A DNA stretch of 51,945 nt from an uncultured Rhodocyclaceae bacterium. Its GTDB lineage: Bacteria; Pseudomonadota; Gammaproteobacteria; Burkholderiales; Rhodocyclaceae. The stretch spans positions 1-51,945 of the forward strand of contig URNG01000005.1 in the NCBI GenBank assembly GCA_900549295.1, written 5' to 3'. The notes under the pieces are model-generated. The model saw only the letters and a program-made list of their open reading frames with translations, was not told the origin of the DNA and made no database searches. Position numbers and translations under genes: made by a program. Below, in pieces: positions 48,840 to 51,945 of this stretch; positions within the stretch are counted from its first letter, which is position 1, and every line of letters begins with the position of its first letter.

Positions 48840-49610
48840 CGGGCGCGGAGTAGAGGCATCAAGTACTCGACGCACATCACGCTTAATGAGCACGAGGAGG
48901 CGCGCATAGGTTGCGGCAAGCCCGTCTACTCTTGCAGCGAGGTCGACATCCTCCTGAAGCATTCTGGCGCGGAATGTGTCACGGCGAGCATCTTCAACCC
49001 AGGGTAATTGCTCCGGAAACCGCTCAAGCTCCTCTAAGAGTCCAGCTGCCACACAGGCCCGCGTTTCGTCAGACTCGAACTTTCCAAGCAGCTTGGTTGC
49101 ATCGGTGTGCCAGTGGTTCAAAGACTCAATATTAGTCTTGACTTCTGCAAGATCGCGTTCAGTGGAGGGAAAGCGATGATGACCGGCATTATCTCGGAGA
49201 GTCTCGGCGGATCGAAGCAGTTCCGCAATTCGACCAAAGACGCCTGAACGCTTTTCGATGCGAATACGATCACATAGGTTGGTTCGCGTCTTAAACACAA
49301 CCTCTAGGTTTGCAGCTTGCGCAAGCACCACAGCATCTCGAGCAAGTTGATCTGTACCTTGGCGGAACGATCCGTATGCGCTGATAAGTGCAGCGACACT
49401 ACCTAAGACTGCGATCTTTGTCTTTAAGCTGCCTTCTTCAAACTCGAACTGTAATTCAACCTCCTCTCCGAAGATAAATCCGGCTCGGGGTTGAATGAAA
49501 TCTCTCAGTTCTGCTTCGAGTCGTTGGCGGGATTCCACATCGTTATAGGTGCCAATATCAAGATGCGTATAGGCTTCGCAAAGGATTTCTCGATCAATGT
49601 AATTTGCCAT
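48834..49610 (-). CDS. Cassette protein, 258 aa, unknown function
   Basis: I do not recognise a family. The N-terminal part (to about 65) is acidic and ends in ELQFEFEEGSLKTKIAVLG. A short hydrophobic stretch (about 67-82, IAVLGSVAALISAYGS) follows, then FRQGTDQLARDAV and a long helical, charged C-terminal half with Glu/Arg repeats. It may be a peripheral or single-pass membrane protein. The stop (TAA) lies within attC site 1 and the start 31 bp from attC site 2, normal for a gene cassette. Codon use is less GC-biased than in the neighbouring core genes. Confidence 0.7.
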   Translation of the reverse strand: MANYIDREILCEAYTHLDIGTYNDVESRQRLEAELRDFIQPRAGFIFGEEVELQFEFEEGSLKTKIAVLGSVAALISAYGSFRQGTDQLARDAVVLAQAANLEVVFKTRTNLCDRIRIEKRSGVFGRIAELLRSAETLRDNAGHHRFPSTERDLAEVKTNIESLNHWHTDATKLLGKFESDETRACVAAGLLEELERFPEQLPWVEDARRDTFRARMLQEDVDLAARVDGLAATYARLLVLIKRDVRRVLDASTPRPA

Positions 49611-49641
49611 AGAGATAGGTAGAGAGTGGTTTAAGGGAACG

Positions 49642-49710
49642 GCCTAACGTCTGAATTCACTGGCTTGACGCGGCTTGTCGCGACAGGTCCGGTGGAATGA
49701 TGGGTTGGGC
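49642..49710 (-). repeat. attC site 2 (69 bp)
   Basis: Cores GCCTAAC (49642-49648) and GTTGGGC (49704-49710). The inner arms (CACTGGCTTGACGCGG / GTCGCGACAGGTCCGGTG) are clearly related to attC site 1, so both come from the same attC subfamily. Confidence 0.88.
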
Positions 49711-49721
49711 ACCATTGAACG

Positions 49722-50357
49722 CTATTCTCGGCCCGCCGGCTTTCGAAACTCAAAATCACGGACGATGTGATCATCCAAAGTACAAAATTGGTCAATCACA
49801 GCTTCCATGCTCCCGAAGTGAAGCGCGAGTCGATTTTCCATCGGCGGTTCCTGTCGTTCCTTCTCCAGAAGTTCAAAGGTAAATTCCCGAGCTTTGGGAT
49901 GAACAAGTTGGTTTCGTGTGTCGAACATCGCTCTAAGCTTGGCGCGTTCAGGATCGTCTTGAGGAATCACGCGGCCGTAGCACGTAAGCATGATGAGAGA
50001 ATGTTTTTCGGTAATCCCAAGACGCTCCAGATTGCGTCGAAAGAAATCTTCTCCAAGTCGCCGAACGCCGTAATTGTTAATAAACGCTTCAATGGCCATA
50101 CACGAGTAAAGCATCGACGAGATAAATGCTTGCTCGACACTGACTCGAAGGCTCATGGTTTCATGAAAAATGAAACTTCTATGATGTTCTTCCGCTATGT
50201 CTCCCACTTCAGATGAGAGCGAAGCCTCCTTTGCGGCGAGCGATGCCTGCGCAGTTTGAAAGTCGCGAAGATATCTGTGTGCGCTTGCATAGTGAAAGCC
50301 ATGCATACTGAACCACGCACCTTCGCGCTGATAAGGAAGAACGCCGGTATAGCTCAT
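49722..50357 (-). CDS. HEPN-like cassette protein
   Basis: A 211-aa all-helical protein. Near residue 162 it has RNQLVH (within MFDTRNQLVHPKA), the R-N-x3-H motif of HEPN domains, many of which are RNases in toxin-antitoxin, Abi and CRISPR-linked systems. Upstream helices (SVEQAFISSMLYSCMAIEAFINNYGV) are typical of the HEPN core, with a long amphipathic N-terminal region before them. No antitoxin-like partner is in the same cassette. The ATG at 50355-50357 is used; the frame could begin at a TTG inside attC site 3. Whether it is an active RNase is inference. Confidence 0.65.
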   Translation of the reverse strand: MSYTGVLPYQREGAWFSMHGFHYASAHRYLRDFQTAQASLAAKEASLSSEVGDIAEEHHRSFIFHETMSLRVSVEQAFISSMLYSCMAIEAFINNYGVRRLGEDFFRRNLERLGITEKHSLIMLTCYGRVIPQDDPERAKLRAMFDTRNQLVHPKAREFTFELLEKERQEPPMENRLALHFGSMEAVIDQFCTLDDHIVRDFEFRKPAGRE

Positions 50358-50360
50358 GGT

Positions 50361-50420
50361 GCCCAACGCCTGAGTTAAGCCGCGCCGCGAAGCCGCGTCG
50401 GCTTGAATGAATTGTTAGCC
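50361..50420 (-). repeat. attC site 3 (60 bp)
   Basis: Cores GCCCAAC (50361-50367) and GTTAGCC (50414-50420), with inner arms GTTAAGCCGCGCCGCG / GCGTCGGCTTGAAT. This is the classic short attC form and differs from sites 1 and 2. The stop of the next cassette gene lies in its right core. Confidence 0.88.
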
Positions 50421-50873
50421 GTCTGCACGCGACGACCTGTAAGAGTAAGTTGAGGGTTCAAGTTTGAACAGGATATCACTAAGCCGTATATTTATAGGGA
50501 GACAGTCGCGGCCTAAGCTTTTTCTCATGGCCCTACACAAGCGTGTATAAGCAAGAATCTCATGCTCCTTCTCGAGCGTTCCACCTTGTAGCCAGAACAG
50601 CTCTAGTGCTTCAACTACGGGCGCGTCAGCGCATACACAGATGCGTGCCTTTGCGTCATTGAGTGGGCCAAGCTCAGCTAACTCGTCTTGGGTGCGCCCA
50701 GCACGTCGGGCAGATACTAAATGTGAAGTAGCAAGAAGAAAATCGCTGTAAGCATCCAGACGCATCTTTGCCAGTTCATCATTCCGGCTCTTTCGCTCAG
50801 AGAGCGTGTGACCAAAAGCTGCGCCAATAAGGCCAGCGATGAGTGAAAGAAGAGCGGCTAAAGTGGCGGTCAT
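50415..50873 (-). CDS. Cassette protein with N-terminal membrane helix, 152 aa
   Basis: It starts with one membrane helix (about 3-22, ATLAALLSLIAGLIGAAFGH), followed by a basic cytoplasmic stretch (LSERKSRNDELAKMRLDAYSDFL) and a soluble helical domain with three Cys. I cannot assign a family, though proteins of this layout are common in integron cassettes. The stop is inside attC site 3 and the start ten bases from attC site 4. No Shine-Dalgarno is visible, so translation may depend on readthrough from the cassette upstream. Confidence 0.6.
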   Translation of the reverse strand: MTATLAALLSLIAGLIGAAFGHTLSERKSRNDELAKMRLDAYSDFLLATSHLVSARRAGRTQDELAELGPLNDAKARICVCADAPVVEALELFWLQGGTLEKEHEILAYTRLCRAMRKSLGRDCLPINIRLSDILFKLEPSTYSYRSSRADG

Positions 50874-50883
50874 GTTTATAGAC

Positions 50884-50970
50884 GGCTAACGCAGAGCTAA
50901 CCGGCGCTGCGCGGCTTTATCGCGCAGCGTCCAGCGACCGAAGGGCTCAAGGTTGAGCGCAGGGTTAGGC
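50884..50970 (-). repeat. attC site 4 (87 bp)
   Basis: Cores GGCTAAC (50884-50890) and GTTAGGC (50964-50970). The palindrome GCGCTGCGCGGC / CGCGCAGCGTCC is extended by an extra stretch (CAGCGACCGAAGGGCTCAAG), which makes it the longest site here. Its outer part (GCAGAGCTAACCGG ... GGTTGAGCGCAG) matches sites 5 and 7. Confidence 0.85.
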
Positions 50971-51038
50971 GAGGGCTGCATGAGACATGCGGAATTCATG
51001 AAAACATTAAAATTCGTTGCTACGGAATGGTATTGTGA

Positions 51039-51242
51039 CTAGAAGATTTTTAAAACAGCTATTGCGCCACACACAAACCCGAGACCAAGCATAATCTTCC
51101 TGTTGAGCATAAATCCGGGCAACTTTGATTTTATAGCCAGCGGATAGTTTTGAACCGCATAGGCCCAGTAGAAGAACGCCAGTGACAAAACGACAAACTT
51201 AATGATGTCACCCCAAGGGATTACTTTGTATTCGTTGAACAT
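51039..51242 (-). CDS. Small cassette membrane protein, 67 aa
   Basis: Two predicted membrane helices: about 13-30 (IIKFVVLSLAFFYWAYAV) and about 49-66 (KIMLGLGFVCGAIAVLKIF), joined by a basic loop. It has no recognised family. The start is 13 bp from attC site 5, with a purine-rich AGAGATAGG before it. A 68-bp non-coding tail separates the stop from attC site 4. The gene is markedly AT-richer than the core genome. Confidence 0.6.
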   Translation of the reverse strand: MFNEYKVIPWGDIIKFVVLSLAFFYWAYAVQNYPLAIKSKLPGFMLNRKIMLGLGFVCGAIAVLKIF

Positions 51243-51254
51243 GCCTATCTCTTT

Positions 51255-51320
51255 GCCTAACGTGGAGCTAACCGGGCTGCGCGGCTTGCCGCGCAGGTCC
51301 GGTTGAGCGCAGAGTTAGAA
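51255..51320 (-). repeat. attC site 5 (66 bp)
   Basis: Cores GCCTAAC (51255-51261) and GTTAGAA (51314-51320, last base off consensus). Inner arms AACCGGGCTGCGCGGC / CCGCGCAGGTCCGGTT are nearly those of site 7. Confidence 0.85.
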
Positions 51321-51526
51321 GGGGTGGCATGAGAGATGAATTCAGCATGCCGGGAAGTATAGTGCGAAGCCTCCGACGGTCGTTGGGGCGCGAGCCAGCC
51401 AGATAGCGAAAGCAGTAGCCGGGAACGGCGGGTGATTGGCCGAAAATGGTCGAAATTTCCGGTTGGCCGTAACACTGCCAACCGGCGGATGCCAGAGAAA
51501 AAACGATTGAATTTGTGGTTGAACAT
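51257..51526 (-). CDS. Doubtful cassette ORF, 89 aa
   Basis: This frame fills the cassette between attC sites 5 and 6 and ends inside site 5. Its last part (NSALNRTCAASRAARLAPR) is simply the translated attC. The first 60 residues (Arg/Phe/Ser-rich) show no domain, and there is no good ribosome site before the ATG. The cassette (51321-51587) may be non-coding or carry only a regulatory RNA. Confidence 0.2.
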   Translation of the reverse strand: MFNHKFNRFFSGIRRLAVLRPTGNFDHFRPITRRSRLLLSLSGWLAPQRPSEASHYTSRHAEFISHATPSNSALNRTCAASRAARLAPR

Positions 51527-51587
51527 GCCCGAGTGCGGCCCTTGAAGCGGAGTGTGGGCGGGGGAGTTGGCCTGAAAAAAGACATAC

Positions 51588-51659
51588 TTTTAACGTGAAA
51601 GCTCAGCCGACGGCAAAAAGCGTAGCTTTTTGACGGTCGGCTGGAGCGGGTTGTTAGCC
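51588..51659 (-). repeat. attC site 6 (72 bp), different subfamily
   Basis: Cores TTTTAAC (51588-51594, first base off consensus) and GTTAGCC (51653-51659). A nearly perfect hairpin joins them: CAGCCGACGGCAAAAAGC (51604-51621) with GCTTTTTGACGGTCGGCTG (51625-51643). The arms share nothing with the other sites. Confidence 0.75.
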
Positions 51660-51880
51660 GGAAACGCTCGATGCGAAGCGCAGGCGGGCGAGCCGGCGAA
51701 AATGGCGGCGCGTGCCGAAGCCCCGCTGGAACCTGCTGCTTGCGGCTGGCTGCGTTGCGAATTTGCTTGATTCTTGCGGTCGACCGCAGCAAACCGACTG
51801 GCGGCCCGACGAAGCCTGGCGCGTGCTGCCGCCAAGGTGGGCTGACCGGAGTATGCGGAGAACGGCAATTGATTTTGCAT
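51590..51880 (-). CDS. Possible cassette ORF, 96 aa
   Basis: The frame from the ATG at 51878-51880, 12 bp from attC site 7, ends inside attC site 6; its last 20 residues are translated attC. The rest is Ala/Arg/Ser-rich without a recognisable domain or membrane segment. Position fits a cassette gene, but composition does not clearly support coding. Confidence 0.25.
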   Translation of the reverse strand: MQNQLPFSAYSGQPTLAAARARLRRAASRFAAVDRKNQANSQRSQPQAAGSSGASARAAIFAGSPACASHRAFPANNPLQPTVKKLRFLPSAELSR

Positions 51881-51891
51881 GGCGGGCAACC

Positions 51892-51945
51892 GGCTAACGT
51901 GGAGCTAACCCGACTGCGCGGCTTTTCGCGCAGGTCGGGTTGAGC
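51892..51945 (-). repeat. attC site 7 (cut by window edge)
   Basis: Core GGCTAAC (51892-51898) followed by GTGGAGCTAACCCGACTGCG and the returning arm CGCGCAGGTCGGGTTGAGC up to the last base. The second core is beyond the window, so the array continues to the right. Confidence 0.82.

Larger units (their letters stand above)
48771..51945 (-). mobile_element. Integron gene-cassette array (distal part, integrase not in window)
   Basis: Seven attC sites spaced 230-870 bp apart separate short leftward cassettes. Each site has an RYYYAAC-type core at one side and a GTTRRRY-type core at the other, with an imperfect palindrome between. Cassette ORFs end inside or just before an attC on their left and start just after the attC on their right, so the array runs leftward from an attI/intI beyond base 51945. 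Base composition of the coding cassettes is clearly AT-richer than the flanking chromosome. The left end abuts yggU. Confidence 0.88.

Noticed and set aside
51268..51792. 174-aa minus-strand ORF crossing two attC sites
   Set aside because: It runs through attC site 6 into site 5. The tail (LTLRSTGPARQAAQPG) is translated attC, and the Arg/Pro/Ser-rich body shows no domain.

Overview
The window reads as high-GC betaproteobacterial chromosome, probably Rhodocyclales or a relative. This rests on the gene neighbourhoods (pilT/pilU divergent from yggS-proC-yggT-yggU, aroQ-accB-accC-prmA, a gshA of the proteobacterial type, a CbbR-like LysR gene). Species cannot be named from sequence alone.

Layout. 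1-4208: rRNA pseudouridine synthase (cut by the window edge), a DUF1857 protein, a membrane diguanylate cyclase, a hemerythrin-like protein and a YbiT-type ABC-F ATPase. 4314-9493: a tight glutathione cluster of gshA, a membrane/helical-repeat protein, a gamma-glutamylcyclotransferase-like protein and a GshB-like ligase with altered metal/ATP-site residues. 9504-10393: dtd and a HIT protein. 10488-17034: a signalling block with an EAL phosphodiesterase, an MCP, a response regulator, a histidine kinase and a divergent REC-PAS-LuxR regulator. 17134-23509: LysR gene, aroQ, accB, accC, prmA, a zinc-ribbon/DUF3426 membrane protein and a PfkB sugar/nucleoside kinase. 23597-23672: tRNA-Lys(UUU).

23742-30206 is a complete type II-C CRISPR-Cas system related to the Neisseria type. 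It has an array of 25 identical 36-bp repeats plus one half-degenerate repeat (25 spacers), a terminator, cas2, cas1 and cas9 on the minus strand, and a divergent tracrRNA directly upstream of cas9. Array and tracrRNA are read rightward and the cas operon leftward. A 66-aa Cys-rich gene with its own promoter follows the tracrRNA.

30586-48553 is mostly housekeeping: SDR, DsbA, SPOR protein, argS, ubiB, a SWIM/SNF2 helicase, pncC, a small cytochrome c, rep, DUF4197, pilU, pilT, yggS, proC, yggT and yggU. Two non-coding signals stand out here. One is a probable sRNA (about 40074-40146) made of two hairpins, each with six C in the loop, like the 6C RNAs of Actinobacteria. The other is a perfect hairpin that displays the Shine-Dalgarno of a small coiled-coil gene at 43142-43163.

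48771-51945 is the distal part of an integron gene-cassette array: seven attC sites and leftward cassettes that include a HEPN-domain protein and small membrane proteins. No integrase is present, so attI/intI should lie to the right of the window.
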